This document shows positions 25,342-35,601 of a stretch of DNA of 64,000 bases, piece by piece. The translations under genes were made by a program, and so were the position numbers. The stretch spans positions 1 through 64,000 of the forward strand of contig LGRD01000010.1 of the NCBI GenBank assembly GCA_001263235.1. Reading direction: 5' to 3'. The DNA is from Methylibium sp. NZG (lineage in GTDB: Bacteria; Pseudomonadota; Gammaproteobacteria; Burkholderiales; Burkholderiaceae_C). The notes under the pieces are model-generated. The model had not been told where the DNA came from. It was given only the letters and a program-made list of their open reading frames with translations, and did not search any database. How positions within the stretch are numbered: position 1 is the stretch's first letter; each line of letters starts with the position of its first letter.

Positions 25342-27129
25342 TCAGGGCACCGGCACGCTCTTCAGTTCGGGCCTTGCAAGCACGCGCGCCTGCGCCGCCA
25401 GGTCGCTGACGATGCGGTTGGCGACATAGCTGTTCTGCGTGTCCGGCTCGAGCGCAGCCACCGCGAGGTTGGCCAGCGGCTGCTCCAGCGGCACGTAGTA
25501 GCTGCCCACCGGCACGTCGATCAGCGCTGGCACCAGTTGCACCTGCAGGCGCAGCAGCGGCGCGGCGTCGGCGATGGTTCCGCGCACGTCGGTGCGGGCG
25601 CCTTCCTCGCGCGACGTTTCGGCATAGGTCTCGCCGCGCGCGACGCTGTTTTCGGTGACGCGGCGCACATGCACGCCCAGGCTGCGCAGCCGCGCCACCG
25701 CGTCTTGCTGGTCGGCGGCGAGCCAGTAGCCGCAAGGGCGCGCGCGCGCCTTCACGGTCTGCAGCTCCAGCGCCGAGTCCCACGCAACAGTGAGGGTGCG
25801 GTCGGCCCCGGTGACGGGGTCGAGCATCAGCAGGTTGTATTCGCTCGGCGTCAGCGCGGCCTGCACCACCACCTCGCCACGGCAGGCCTGCAGGCTCACG
25901 TCGTTGTCGACGAACTGGCGCAGCTTCAGCAGGTCGGCGGCGCGCGCGTGGGTGCTCTCAAGCACGCTGCGCACGGCCGTCACGTGCGTGTGCACGCGGC
26001 GTTTCAGGTGCAGCCGGCCGATGCCCACGCCGCGCGTCTCCAGCAGGATGCTCACCGCGTTCTTGAGTCCGTTGACGTTGCGGCCGGTGTCGGGCTGGGC
26101 GCCGCCCATCGATATCTTCTTGTCCTGCAGGTCGGTCGAGGTGGTGTAGTACCACTCTGCCGTGAGGCCTTGCTCCCTCAGACCGGCCAGCAAGGGCGCG
26201 CGGAACCACTCTTCGGCGGCCCTGCTGATGAAGGGTGGCATGTTGGCCGTCATCGCGTACTGCACCAATGCGTCGAAGCGCTGCACCGTGCCGAACTTCT
26301 CCAGGTAGCGCCCGACGACGGTGTATTCGTGCGCGTCCACCACCACCACCGGCTGGTGCTCACGCACCAGCCGCGCCTGGGCCTGCGCCTCGGGCGTGCG
26401 CAGCAGCAGGTGGTCGCGGTTGGCGTCGATGCCACCGGCGGTGGCGCGCTGGTTGGCCTGCGCGCCGTCGGGGTTGGCGCGCGGCAGCACGATCACGTTG
26501 ATGCGGTCGAGCAGGCGCATCAGCGGGCCGCGCGCCAGCTCTTGCGCGATGACGAGCAGCGCCTCGCTGCCGGCGGGTTCGTCGCCGTGCTGCTGGCCGA
26601 CGAGAAGCACGGTTGGGCGCAGGGCGCGCTGGGCTGCATCGCCTGACCCGACGGCCGCGCCGGACACGCGGCTGAACAACAGCGCCTCGATCGGCACGCC
26701 GTTCTGCGAACTGCCGAGCGCCAGCAGGCTCACGCTGGGCAGCCCAGCCGCGTCGCCGGGTGTGACCAGCGAGCGCATCAGCGCCTGCAGTTCTGCGTTG
26801 GTGGTGAAGCCGGCGCGCGCATCTTGCAAAGCCGGCGTGGCGTAGCTCACCGCCGGATCGGGAAAGCGCTCGGCCACGGCGGCGCTGTAGGGCAGGCCTG
26901 CAGCAGCGGCCGAGGTCGGCGCTGATGTCGGCGCCGGTGTCGGTGGTGACGTCGGCGTTGGCGTGGAGGGTGGCGTCGAGGCCGGGGCCGCAGGTGCCGG
27001 TTGACCAGGCGCGGGCGCGGATGAGGGTGTGGCCGGCGTCGGCGCGTGGGGCATCGGCGCGCAGCCGGCCACGCCGATCGCCATCACGCAGGCGAGGGTT
27101 CGCAGGGCGAGGTGTCCGAGAGCTTGCAT
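25342..27129 (-). CDS. M14-family zinc carboxypeptidase, lipoprotein with Pro/Thr/Ala linker
   Basis: This protein of about 595 residues has a lipobox IGVAGC (Cys at about 23) and a Pro/Thr/Ala/Ser-rich linker (about 25-77). The peptidase domain has the zinc ligands HGDE (QQHGDEPAG) and the later His in [15 protein letters not shown]-like [11 protein letters not shown] and the putative catalytic Glu in LLETRGVG are also present. It should trim peptides at the envelope; the linker would span the periplasm. A C-terminal domain of about 200 residues of unknown role follows. The start was chosen at the lipoprotein signal peptide. Confidence 0.82.
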   Translation of the reverse strand: MQALGHLALRTLACVMAIGVAGCAPMPHAPTPATPSSAPAPGQPAPAAPASTPPSTPTPTSPPTPAPTSAPTSAAAAGLPYSAAVAERFPDPAVSYATPALQDARAGFTTNAELQALMRSLVTPGDAAGLPSVSLLALGSSQNGVPIEALLFSRVSGAAVGSGDAAQRALRPTVLLVGQQHGDEPAGSEALLVIAQELARGPLMRLLDRINVIVLPRANPDGAQANQRATAGGIDANRDHLLLRTPEAQAQARLVREHQPVVVVDAHEYTVVGRYLEKFGTVQRFDALVQYAMTANMPPFISRAAEEWFRAPLLAGLREQGLTAEWYYTTSTDLQDKKISMGGAQPDTGRNVNGLKNAVSILLETRGVGIGRLHLKRRVHTHVTAVRSVLESTHARAADLLKLRQFVDNDVSLQACRGEVVVQAALTPSEYNLLMLDPVTGADRTLTVAWDSALELQTVKARARPCGYWLAADQQDAVARLRSLGVHVRRVTENSVARGETYAETSREEGARTDVRGTIADAAPLLRLQVQLVPALIDVPVGSYYVPLEQPLANLAVAALEPDTQNSYVANRIVSDLAAQARVLARPELKSVPVP

Positions 27130-27229
27130 CTGAGGTCTCCGCTGCTGAAAAACGGGGCACGCAGCCCGCAGCGGTCGGATTATCACCACGCGGTCACAAT
27201 GCCCCCTCGCATCGAATCGGGGTTCGGCC

Positions 27230-27721
27230 ATGAGCGTGTTGAAGTGGTTGGTGGTGGGCTTCGTTGCCCTGGTCCTCATCTCGCTGTTGGCTGGCAGGCT
27301 CGGCCTGCTGCAAGGCAAGCCGCCGAGCAACCTGGGGGTGCGCGACGGCCGGCTGAAGCCGCCAGCCAAAACGCCCAACAGCGTCAGCAGCCAGGCCCTG
27401 CTGTACCCCGACCATCCGCGACGCGACTTCGCCCAGATCGAACCGCTGCCGATCAAGGGCGACGGCCCGGCCACCTTGGCCCGCCTGCGCCGCATCGTCG
27501 AGGCCCTGCCCGGCGCACAGGTGGTCAAGAGCGAACCGGACTACCTTTACGCGCAATTCACCACGCCGTTGATGCGGTTCGTCGACGACGTGGAGTTCTG
27601 GTTCGACCCGGCTGCCGGCAGGGTGCAGGTGCGTTCGGCATCGCGCGTCGGCCACGGCGACCGCGGGTTGAACCGCGCGCGCGTCGAAGACATCCGCACC
27701 CGCCTGGCCGAGGCGCCCTGA
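27230..27721 (+). CDS. DUF1499 family membrane-anchored protein
   Basis: This 163-residue protein has one N-terminal membrane helix (about 4-24) followed by the DUF1499 domain. Recognisable pieces are NSVSSQALL, VVKSEPDYLYAQFTTPLMRFVDDVEFWFD and VQVRSASRVGHGDRGLNRARVEDIR. The function of DUF1499 is unknown. The gene is divergent from the M14 peptidase and convergent with the sugar dehydrogenase gene. Confidence 0.85.
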   Translation: MSVLKWLVVGFVALVLISLLAGRLGLLQGKPPSNLGVRDGRLKPPAKTPNSVSSQALLYPDHPRRDFAQIEPLPIKGDGPATLARLRRIVEALPGAQVVKSEPDYLYAQFTTPLMRFVDDVEFWFDPAAGRVQVRSASRVGHGDRGLNRARVEDIRTRLAEAP

Positions 27722-27792
27722 TCCGCCGTTTCGTCATTAGTGCCGTCACCAGTTCCGTCACCAGCGACGACAGCGGCGTCACCCACCACCCA

Positions 27793-28575
27793 TCACGACC
27801 AACCGGCGTCCACCACGAACTCCTGCGCGGTGATCATCCGCGCCGTGTCGGCGGCCAGGAACATCACCATGTTCGCGATGTCGGCGCCGATCACGCGGCC
27901 CGGCAGGCAGTGGTTCTCGTCCATCGCACGTTCGCCGGCTTCGTCCAGCCACAACGACACCTGGCGCTCCGTCATCACCCAACCCGGCACGACGCAGTTG
28001 ACGCGGATGTGGTCGCGCCCCACCTCCTTGGCCAGCACGCGGGTGAAGCCCGACATGGCCGACTTGCAGGTGGCGTAGACCGACAGGTCGAGGTTCTTGT
28101 TCTTCCAGCTCACCGAGCCGAGGTTGACGATAGCGCCGCCGCCGCGCGCGCGCATCGACGGCAGCACCGCCTGGGCGGCAAAGAAGTTCGGCCGCAGGTT
28201 GATCGCCACGCGCTCGTCGAAGTACTCGGGCGTGACCTCGTCGATCTGGTGGCGCTGGTCGTTCGCGACGTTGTTCACCAGCACGTCCACGCCGCCGATG
28301 CGCTGCGACAGCGCGGCGACGGCCGCCTTCAGCGCGGCCACGTCGGTCACGTCGCAGGGCTCGAAGTGCACCGTGGCGCCCAGGCTCGCGGCCAGCGCCT
28401 GGCCGGCCGCCGCCTCGCGGTCGAGGAAGCCGACGTGGCAGCCCTGGCCGGCAAAGCCGCGCACGATGTCCGAGCCGATGCCGGTGGCCCCGCCGGTGAC
28501 GACGACGCCCTTGCCACGCAGGCTGTTGTAGGTGACGCCGGCGTACGTCACCGTCGGGATGGGTCTGGCGCTCAT
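27793..28575 (-). CDS. SDR sugar 1-dehydrogenase (XylB/galactose dehydrogenase-like)
   Basis: This 260-residue short-chain dehydrogenase has the NAD(P) loop TGGATGIGSDI (about 28-38), the NNVANDQRH motif (about 95-103), catalytic Ser in GSVSW and Tyr-x3-Lys in YATCKSA. The NNxANDxRH signature and the PGWVMTERQ segment resemble Caulobacter-type xylose 1-dehydrogenase and related aldose dehydrogenases. Divergence from dgoK-dgoA suggests it oxidises galactose or a related aldose to its lactone. The exact sugar cannot be read from the sequence. Confidence 0.78.
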   Translation of the reverse strand: MSARPIPTVTYAGVTYNSLRGKGVVVTGGATGIGSDIVRGFAGQGCHVGFLDREAAAGQALAASLGATVHFEPCDVTDVAALKAAVAALSQRIGGVDVLVNNVANDQRHQIDEVTPEYFDERVAINLRPNFFAAQAVLPSMRARGGGAIVNLGSVSWKNKNLDLSVYATCKSAMSGFTRVLAKEVGRDHIRVNCVVPGWVMTERQVSLWLDEAGERAMDENHCLPGRVIGADIANMVMFLAADTARMITAQEFVVDAGWS

Positions 28576-28728
28576 GGATGAATCGTCCTGTGGGTTGTTC
28601 GCTGCCGGAGCACGGTGCGAGCCAAAACGATAGCACCGGCTCGCTGCGCAAGGTCGGCAACGACGCTGGCAGCGGCAGGGGCACGCGCATGGGCAACAGC
28701 GCCCGGGCAGCGCGGGGGCAGCGGGTAG

Positions 28729-28761
28729 TCAGCGCGTGATCAGCGCGTGGTCAGCACGTGT
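28729..28761. repeat. 11-bp direct repeat, three copies, upstream of dgoK
   Basis: TCAGCGCGTGA, TCAGCGCGTGG and TCAGCACGTGT lie in perfect tandem 44 bp before the dgoK start, in the divergent region shared with the sugar dehydrogenase gene. A period near one helical turn suits repeated regulator binding on one DNA face. No regulator gene is adjacent. Confidence 0.6.
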
Positions 28762-28804
28762 TTGGCAACGGGCGCCCCCAGCGCCGTGCCGTACAGTTCC
28801 CCGC

Positions 28805-29821
28805 ATGACATCTCTGAGCGAACCGGCGATGGTGTGCATCGACTGGGGCACCAGCAACCGGCGCGCGTGGTGGCTCGGCGCCGACGGCTCGGTGCGGGCC
28901 GAGACCTGCGACGACCAGGGGTTGCTGGCGAGCCAGGGGCGGTTTGCGCAGGCGCTGCAAAGCCTGTTGACGGCCGGCCCGGCGTTGCCGACGCACGCAC
29001 CCGTGCTGATGGCCGGCATGGTCGGCGCGGCCACCGGCTGGCGGGAGGCGCCCTACATGGACGCTGCGCAACCGCTGGCCGAGCTGGCGCAGCATCTGAT
29101 GCCGCTGCCGGCCGCCGGGCCCCGCAGCTTCATCGTGCCGGGGGTGTGCCTGGCAACGGCCGATGGCACGGTGGACGTGATGCGTGGCGAAGAGACGCAG
29201 CTGCTGGGCGCCCTCGCGCTCGGCCACGGCGACGGCTGGTACGTGCTGCCGGGAACACACAGCAAATGGGTGAGGCTGCAGGGTGGCCGCGTGGCCGACC
29301 TGGCGACCTACATGACGGGCGAGCTGTTTGCGCTGCTCACGCAGCACGGCACCTTGAGCACTGTGGCCGGTGGGTCGGTGGCTGGGGTGGAGGTCGCAGG
29401 TGGTGCCTCGTCTGATGTTTCGTCTGATGTCTCGTCTGATGCCTCCTCCAAAGCCCCTGCCCTCGCCGACCCGTTCACGCGCGGTGTCGCTGCCGCCGGG
29501 CGCTCCGGTCTGTCCAACGCGCTGTTCGGTTGCCGCGCGCAGGTGGTCGCCGGGCGCATGCCGGCAGGCGAAGCGCGCGAGTACCTCTCCGGCCTGCTGA
29601 TCGGCGCCGAGTGGCACGACGTGCTGCGCCGCGCCGGCCGGCCGCCCGAGCACATCACGCTGATCGGCACGCCTGCGCTGGCGCAGCGTTACGCGCGCCT
29701 GGCGGCGGCTGCGGGGTGCCGCGTCACCACGCTGGACGCGCAAGCGGTGCAACTGGCTGCGTTTCGCGCACTGTGGGGTGCGGTGCGCGCGTCCGGGCCG
29801 GGCGCCTCGGCAGGCGGCTGA
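28805..29821 (+). CDS. dgoK: 2-dehydro-3-deoxygalactonokinase DgoK
   Basis: This protein of about 338 residues is a sugar kinase of the De Ley-Doudoroff pathway, phosphorylating 2-keto-3-deoxygalactonate. The N-terminal phosphate-1 loop is VCIDWGTSNRRAWWLG; VMRGEETQLLGA, VLPGTHSKWVRL and TYMTGELFALLTQHG are typical of DgoK. A Ser/Asp insertion (SSDVSSDVSSDASS) from three 12-bp repeats interrupts the mid-region at about residue 203-215. The ATG was chosen just before the fold. A TACAGT hexamer lies 7 nt upstream. dgoA follows. Confidence 0.9.
   Translation: MTSLSEPAMVCIDWGTSNRRAWWLGADGSVRAETCDDQGLLASQGRFAQALQSLLTAGPALPTHAPVLMAGMVGAATGWREAPYMDAAQPLAELAQHLMPLPAAGPRSFIVPGVCLATADGTVDVMRGEETQLLGALALGHGDGWYVLPGTHSKWVRLQGGRVADLATYMTGELFALLTQHGTLSTVAGGSVAGVEVAGGASSDVSSDVSSDASSKAPALADPFTRGVAAAGRSGLSNALFGCRAQVVAGRMPAGEAREYLSGLLIGAEWHDVLRRAGRPPEHITLIGTPALAQRYARLAAAAGCRVTTLDAQAVQLAAFRALWGAVRASGPGASAGG
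29408..29443 (+). repeat. 12-bp in-frame tandem repeat within dgoK
   Basis: Three copies of a 12-bp unit (TCGTCTGATGTT, then variants ending GTC and GCC) encode SSDV, SSDV, SSDA. The unit is a multiple of three, so slippage would change length but keep the frame. Confidence 0.85.
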
Positions 29822-29863
29822 GTCGAAGAGGCAAGCGGCCCGCGCACATACGCAACACACCCC

Positions 29864-29884
29864 ACACACCACACACCACACACC
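29864..29884 (+). repeat. heptanucleotide ACACACC repeat before dgoA
   Basis: ACACACC occurs three times in tandem, with a fourth copy at 29855-29861, ending 3 bp before the dgoA ATG. It occupies the ribosome-binding region and no purine-rich Shine-Dalgarno is present there. Copy-number change could alter translation. Confidence 0.85.
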
Positions 29885-29887
29885 ACC

Positions 29888-30514
29888 ATGCCCACGCTCC
29901 AGGTCTTCCAGCCACCGCTCGTCGCGATCCTGCGCGGGCTCGAGCCCGAACGCGCGGCCGACGTCGGCCAGGTGCTGTTCGACGCCGGCTTTCGCATCCT
30001 GGAGGTGCCGCTGAACCGGCCCGGCGCGCTCGACTGCATCGCCTCGCTCGCCGCCTGCGCCCCGGCCGATGCGCTGATCGGCGGCGGCACGATGTTGACG
30101 CACGCCGACGCCGATGCCGTGCACGCTGCCGGCGGCCGCCTGATGGTGGCGCCGAACTGCAACCCGGCCGTCATTCGCCACGCCGTGGCGCGAGGGCTGC
30201 TGACGGCGCCCGGCATCGCCACCGCCACCGAAGCCTTCGCCGCGCTCGATGCCGGCGCGCACGCGCTGAAGCTGTTCCCGGCCGAGGCGCTCGGCGTGGG
30301 GGGCATGAAGGCGCTGATCTCGGTGCTGCCGGCCGGCACGCCGCTGTGGCCGGTGGGGGGCGTCACGCCACAGAGCATCGGGCCATGGCTGCGGGCAGGC
30401 GCCACCGGTTTCGGCATCGGCAGCCAGTTGTTCCAGCCGGGCATGAGCCTGCAAGCGGTGGGCAGCGCAGCGCGCGAGTTCCTGGCGGCGTGGGCCGATG
30501 CGCAGCCGCGCTGA
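29888..30514 (+). CDS. dgoA: 2-dehydro-3-deoxy-6-phosphogalactonate aldolase
   Basis: This 208-residue KDPG/KDPGal-aldolase family TIM barrel has VAILRGLEPERA with the family Glu, LIGGGTML (about 57-64), a phosphate-binding LMVAPNCNPAV, the Schiff-base Lys in ALKLFPAEALG (about 118-128) and PVGGVTPQSI. It splits 2-keto-3-deoxy-6-phosphogalactonate to pyruvate and glyceraldehyde-3-phosphate, the step after DgoK. The leader before the ATG is a CA-rich repeat rather than a Shine-Dalgarno. Confidence 0.92.
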   Translation: MPTLQVFQPPLVAILRGLEPERAADVGQVLFDAGFRILEVPLNRPGALDCIASLAACAPADALIGGGTMLTHADADAVHAAGGRLMVAPNCNPAVIRHAVARGLLTAPGIATATEAFAALDAGAHALKLFPAEALGVGGMKALISVLPAGTPLWPVGGVTPQSIGPWLRAGATGFGIGSQLFQPGMSLQAVGSAAREFLAAWADAQPR

Positions 30515-30730
30515 CGTCTTGCCGAGGATGGCGGCCCGCGTTGCGCCGACGCGCTTGCCGATGGCTCCGCCCACCGCTGTCGAACCGCAGCTCGGCGCGT
30601 TTCGCGGCGCTTGGGCATCGCATGGCGACGACACGGCGCACTTCGTCGCAACGGCACGCTGGCGGCAGCGCCCGCGCCGCACAGTCGGCAACGTGACCCG
30701 ATCGCCCCGCACTGCGTGCCCGTTCATTTG

Positions 30731-31927
<1,197 letters not shown>

Positions 31928-31978
31928 AGCATGCGAGCCGCGCGCCGAATCAGGTGATCCAGTCAGGTGTCCAATCAG

Positions 31979-32812
31979 ATGTTCATCCCGCCTCCCACCG
32001 CCCTGATCGCCGAAGACGAACCGCTGCTCGCCGCCAACCTGAAGGCCGAGCTCGGTCGGCTGTGGCCCGAGCTGCGCATCGTCGCCAGCGTCGACCACGG
32101 GCACGCGGCGGTGGAGCAAGCGCTTGCCCGGCAGCCCGACCTGCTGTTCCTGGACATCCGCATGCCCGGCCTCAGCGGCCTGGAAGCGGCGCAAACGCTT
32201 GCCGAAGACTGGCCCGACGCGGGTGCGCACGGCGCGCCGCTGCCGCTGATCGTGTTCGTGACGGCGTTCGACCATTACGCCACGCAGGCCTTCGACCGCG
32301 CCGCGGTGGACTACGTGCTCAAGCCAGTGCAGCCCGAGCGCCTGGCGCAAACCTGCGTGCGTCTGCAAGCCGCCCTGCGCCAGCGCATGGAGCCACCCAC
32401 CGCCAGCGGCGCGGCGCTGGAGGCCACGCTCGGCCAGTTGCGCAGCCTGCTCGCCGCCCCCGGCCTGCAACCGGCTGGCGCCTTGCCCAAGCTCGGCGTG
32501 ATCCAGGCCGGCGTCGGCGCCGCGATCCACATGGTGCCGGTGGCCGAGGTGCTGTACTTCGAAGCGGCCGACAAGTACGTGCGCGTGATCACCGCTGAGC
32601 GCGAGCTGCTCATCCGCACTTCGCTGCGCGAGCTGCTGCCGCAGCTCGACGAGCACCAGTTCTGGCAGGTGCACCGCGGCACCGTGGTGCGCGCGGACGC
32701 GATTGCGACCGCGGTGCGCGAGGAGTCCGGCAAGGTCACGCTGACCCTGCGCGGCGTGAAGCAGAAGCTGACCGCGAGCCGCCTGTACGCGCACCGATTC
32801 AAAGCGATGTAG
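31979..32812 (+). CDS. LytR/AlgR-family response regulator
   Basis: This protein of about 277 residues has a receiver domain (about 7-125) with the acidic pair IAEDEPLLAANL, the phospho-acceptor Asp in LLFLDIRMPGLSG, Thr in VFVTAFD and Lys in VDYVLKP. A LytTR DNA-binding domain (about 175-275) carries VLYFEAADKYVRV, FWQVHRGTVV and a basic C-terminus. It pairs with the upstream histidine kinase. A GTG at 31967 is an alternative start. The last 14 bp overlap the convergent diguanylate cyclase gene. Confidence 0.9.
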   Translation: MFIPPPTALIAEDEPLLAANLKAELGRLWPELRIVASVDHGHAAVEQALARQPDLLFLDIRMPGLSGLEAAQTLAEDWPDAGAHGAPLPLIVFVTAFDHYATQAFDRAAVDYVLKPVQPERLAQTCVRLQAALRQRMEPPTASGAALEATLGQLRSLLAAPGLQPAGALPKLGVIQAGVGAAIHMVPVAEVLYFEAADKYVRVITAERELLIRTSLRELLPQLDEHQFWQVHRGTVVRADAIATAVREESGKVTLTLRGVKQKLTASRLYAHRFKAM

Positions 32813-34469
32813 CAGTGGCGGGCGCACCCGCCAGGCACACCCGGTCGCGCCCGCCGTTCTTCGCTTGGTAAAGGGCCGCGTCGGCACGACCCAGTAGCGT
32901 CACCAGGTCTTCCGCCGGGCCCTGGGAGAAGGCCAGGCCGATGCTCACCGTCATCTTGCGGCCCGCAGGCAGCGCAGGCCAATCGTGCCGGCCGGCGACG
33001 GCCTGGCGCAGCCTTTCGCAGGCGTCTCGCGCCGTTTCGGCGCCGGTGCCGGGCATCAGCACCACGAACTCTTCGCCGCCCAGCCGCACGAGCACGTCGC
33101 CGGAACGGCTGTCCTCGCGCAGCACCAGCGCCAGGTGCACCAGCACCGCATCGCCCGCGGCATGGCCAAGCTCGTCGTTCACCTGCTTGAAATGGTCGAC
33201 GTCGAGCAGCGCGAGGCTCAGCGCGGCCCGGCGGCGGTCGAGCGCGGGCCACAGTTCGGCAGCGCGCCGCTCCAGGTGGGCCCGGTTGCCCAGGCCGGTG
33301 AGCGAGTCGCGCTCGGCCCGCTCGGCAAACTCGTGCGCGCGTTGCGATTGCCGCACCGCCTCGCCACGCGCCTGCTCGGCCTGCCACTGTGCGCGCTGCG
33401 CTTCGATGCGGGTGACGAACAGTTGCGACTGCGCGCGCAACTCGTGCAGCGTGCGGCGCCGCTCCAGCCGCTCGAAGACCATGAAGTGTTCAAGCGCCTG
33501 CTCGTGCCGGCCGAGCGCACACAAGGCCCGCGCGGCAGCGTCGCGCGCGCGGATCTCGGTGTGCACCGGTGCAGCGGAGCCCATCTCCTGCAGCACGGCC
33601 AGCGCCAGTTCGGCAGCCTCGGCGGCGTGGCCCTGCGCCAGCAGCCAGTCGGCCAGACTGGTCTCGGCGCGCCAGCGGTAGGCCACCAGGCCGGCGGACT
33701 CGGCGCGCTGCCGGCTGCTCTGCAGCAACTCGCCCGCCCGCTGGTGCTCGCCGCAATGCAGCAGCACTTCACCCAGGTTACCGGTGACCACGACCTCGTG
33801 GACCGGGTCGCTCGGCTTCGGCAGCAATTGGCGGGCGGCCTCGGCATGCACACGAGCGCGTGCGAGCACATCTGCCCGCTCGTTGGGCGCAGCGGCGTCT
33901 CGCATGCGGTGGAATGTGTCGCCGAGGAACGCGCACAACCCCACGTGCACCATGAAGCGTTGCCGCGGCGACGCCATCGCGCCGTGCACGTCGGAGGCGG
34001 TTTGCAGCACGCGGGTGGCTTGCCACGGGTCGCCCAGCCGGTCCAGGCAGGCGCCCAGTGTGTAGGCCGCGGTGAGCGCCAGATCGGCCGAACCGGCCCG
34101 GGCGGCTTCGATCTCGAGCCGGTGCGCGGCCGCCAGCGCCAACTCGAATCGCCCGACCTCGCACAACGCCCGGGCCCGCACGCGCAGGGCCTCGCAGCGC
34201 TCTGCCTGCAGGGCAGCATCTTGCAACTGCGGCTCGAGCGCGGCAGCGGCTTCGGCAGCTTCCAGGTGCAGGCCCTGCCGAAGCAGGTGACCGCACAACC
34301 AGGTGCCCGCCCTGGCTGCGTCCTGCGGCCTGCCTGCGGCCTGCGCAAGCTCGATCGCCGCCCGCGCGGCAGCGGCGGCTGCCGGCGGGTCGAGCTTGTT
34401 CGTCGGGTCAGCGGCCGCCATGTGGCGAGCCAAGTCGGCATCTGACTCGGACAAGTCGGGGCGTGTCAT
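32799..34469 (-). CDS. TPR-like/GGDEF diguanylate cyclase
   Basis: This 556-residue protein has an N-terminal helical-repeat region (about 40-350) resembling TPRs and a coiled coil (about 350-395). A complete GGDEF domain (DSLTGLGNRAHLER to the end) carries the active-site motif RLGGEEF and an intact inhibitory RxxD site five residues before it (RSGD). It should make cyclic di-GMP and be product-inhibited. No membrane segment is seen, so it is cytoplasmic. The repeat region may bind a protein partner. Confidence 0.88.
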   Translation of the reverse strand: MTRPDLSESDADLARHMAAADPTNKLDPPAAAAAARAAIELAQAAGRPQDAARAGTWLCGHLLRQGLHLEAAEAAAALEPQLQDAALQAERCEALRVRARALCEVGRFELALAAAHRLEIEAARAGSADLALTAAYTLGACLDRLGDPWQATRVLQTASDVHGAMASPRQRFMVHVGLCAFLGDTFHRMRDAAAPNERADVLARARVHAEAARQLLPKPSDPVHEVVVTGNLGEVLLHCGEHQRAGELLQSSRQRAESAGLVAYRWRAETSLADWLLAQGHAAEAAELALAVLQEMGSAAPVHTEIRARDAAARALCALGRHEQALEHFMVFERLERRRTLHELRAQSQLFVTRIEAQRAQWQAEQARGEAVRQSQRAHEFAERAERDSLTGLGNRAHLERRAAELWPALDRRRAALSLALLDVDHFKQVNDELGHAAGDAVLVHLALVLREDSRSGDVLVRLGGEEFVVLMPGTGAETARDACERLRQAVAGRHDWPALPAGRKMTVSIGLAFSQGPAEDLVTLLGRADAALYQAKNGGRDRVCLAGAPATATSL

Positions 34470-34527
34470 GTCTTGATTCGCGGCAAGATCGGGTGCCCGT
34501 CCAACGCGACCTGGAACCTGCCCGTTG

Positions 34528-35469
34528 TCAGCGCTGGCCAGCTCCGAGGTGTTTGCACTCGGGCACTGCCGTCAGCGGCCCGCGGCCGTCGAACCACGCC
34601 AAGAGGTTGTCCACCACCAGCTGCGCCATCGCCTTGCGGGTGTAGACCGACGCCGAGCCGACGTGCGGCAGCAACACCACATGGTCCATCGCGATCAGCG
34701 CCGGCGGCACGTGGGGTTCGTTCTCGAACACATCCAGGCCGGCCGACAAGATGGTCTTGTTCTGCAGCGCCTGGACCAGCGCCGCTTCATCGACCACCGT
34801 GCCGCGGCCGACGTTGACGAGGATGCCGTCGGGCCCGAGCGCCTTCAGCACGTCGGCGTTGACGAGGTGGTGCGTTTCGGCGCCGCCGGAGGCGACGACG
34901 AGCAGCACATCGCACTCTTGCGCCAGGCCGAGCAGCGTCGGGTGGTAGCGGTACGGCACGCCCTCTTGCGGCTGGCGGCCGTGGTACTCGACCGTCACGT
35001 CACACGCGTCGAGCCGCTTGGCGATCGCCTTGCCGATGCGCCCGAGGCCGAGGATGCCGACCTTGCGCTCGCGCAGCGTGGTGGTCAGCGGCATCGCGCT
35101 CTTGAGCCAGTGCCCGGCACGCACATAACGATCGGCCTGCGGAATCTGACGGATGGTGGCCAGCAGCAGGCACAGCGCCAGGTCGGCCACCTCGCCGGTG
35201 AGCACGTCGGGCGTGTGCGTCACCACCACGCCGCGGCGCGCGGCTTCCTTGGCGTCGACGTGGTCGTAGCCGACGCCCAGGCTGGCCACCACCTCCAGGT
35301 CGGGCAGCGTGTCCATCAACGCCGCATCGATGCGAACGTGCCCGCCGGCCACCGCCACGCCGCGGATGCCGGCGCGCGCCTCGCGCACCAGCTCGAAACG
35401 CGCTGCCAGGCCTTGCTCGATCACCGGCACCGGCGAGCCGATCACCATCACGGGGTCTTTCTGAGTCAT
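34528..35469 (-). CDS. D-isomer-specific 2-hydroxyacid dehydrogenase
   Basis: This protein of about 313 residues has a Rossmann loop VGILGLGRIGKAIAKRL (about 145-161) and the family motifs VNVGRGTVVDEAALVQAL, LSAGLDVFENEP and LLPHVGSAS. The catalytic Arg, Glu and His are all in these blocks. It resembles glyoxylate/hydroxypyruvate reductases. Substrate is not determinable here. The start was placed at MTQKDPVMVI because the domain begins there. Confidence 0.88.
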   Translation of the reverse strand: MTQKDPVMVIGSPVPVIEQGLAARFELVREARAGIRGVAVAGGHVRIDAALMDTLPDLEVVASLGVGYDHVDAKEAARRGVVVTHTPDVLTGEVADLALCLLLATIRQIPQADRYVRAGHWLKSAMPLTTTLRERKVGILGLGRIGKAIAKRLDACDVTVEYHGRQPQEGVPYRYHPTLLGLAQECDVLLVVASGGAETHHLVNADVLKALGPDGILVNVGRGTVVDEAALVQALQNKTILSAGLDVFENEPHVPPALIAMDHVVLLPHVGSASVYTRKAMAQLVVDNLLAWFDGRGPLTAVPECKHLGAGQR

Positions 35470-35522
35470 CGCCGGGTCCTGCTGGAAGTGGTTGTCGGGC
35501 GATGGTAACGGGAGCCTGAAGC

Positions 35523-35548
35523 GCAAGGGCGCCCGCGGGCGCCCTTGC
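35523..35548. terminator. 26-bp perfect palindrome, probable hairpin
   Basis: GCAAGGGCGCCCG is followed directly by its reverse complement. It lies 54 bp upstream of the dehydrogenase start and just past the end of the DxDxDG-repeat gene, both on the minus strand. It would end transcription of the latter as a hairpin, although no U-tract follows. A protein-binding palindrome is the alternative. Confidence 0.5.
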
Positions 35549-35601
35549 TGTCATCGACTCACCGGTCTCAGGCCGCTTGGCGCCGGCCTGTCGTCAGTGA
35601 C

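Noticed and set aside
25246-26646. 466-residue plus-strand frame opposite creA and the M14 peptidase
   Set aside because: Shadow of two clear minus-strand genes with signal peptides and catalytic motifs.
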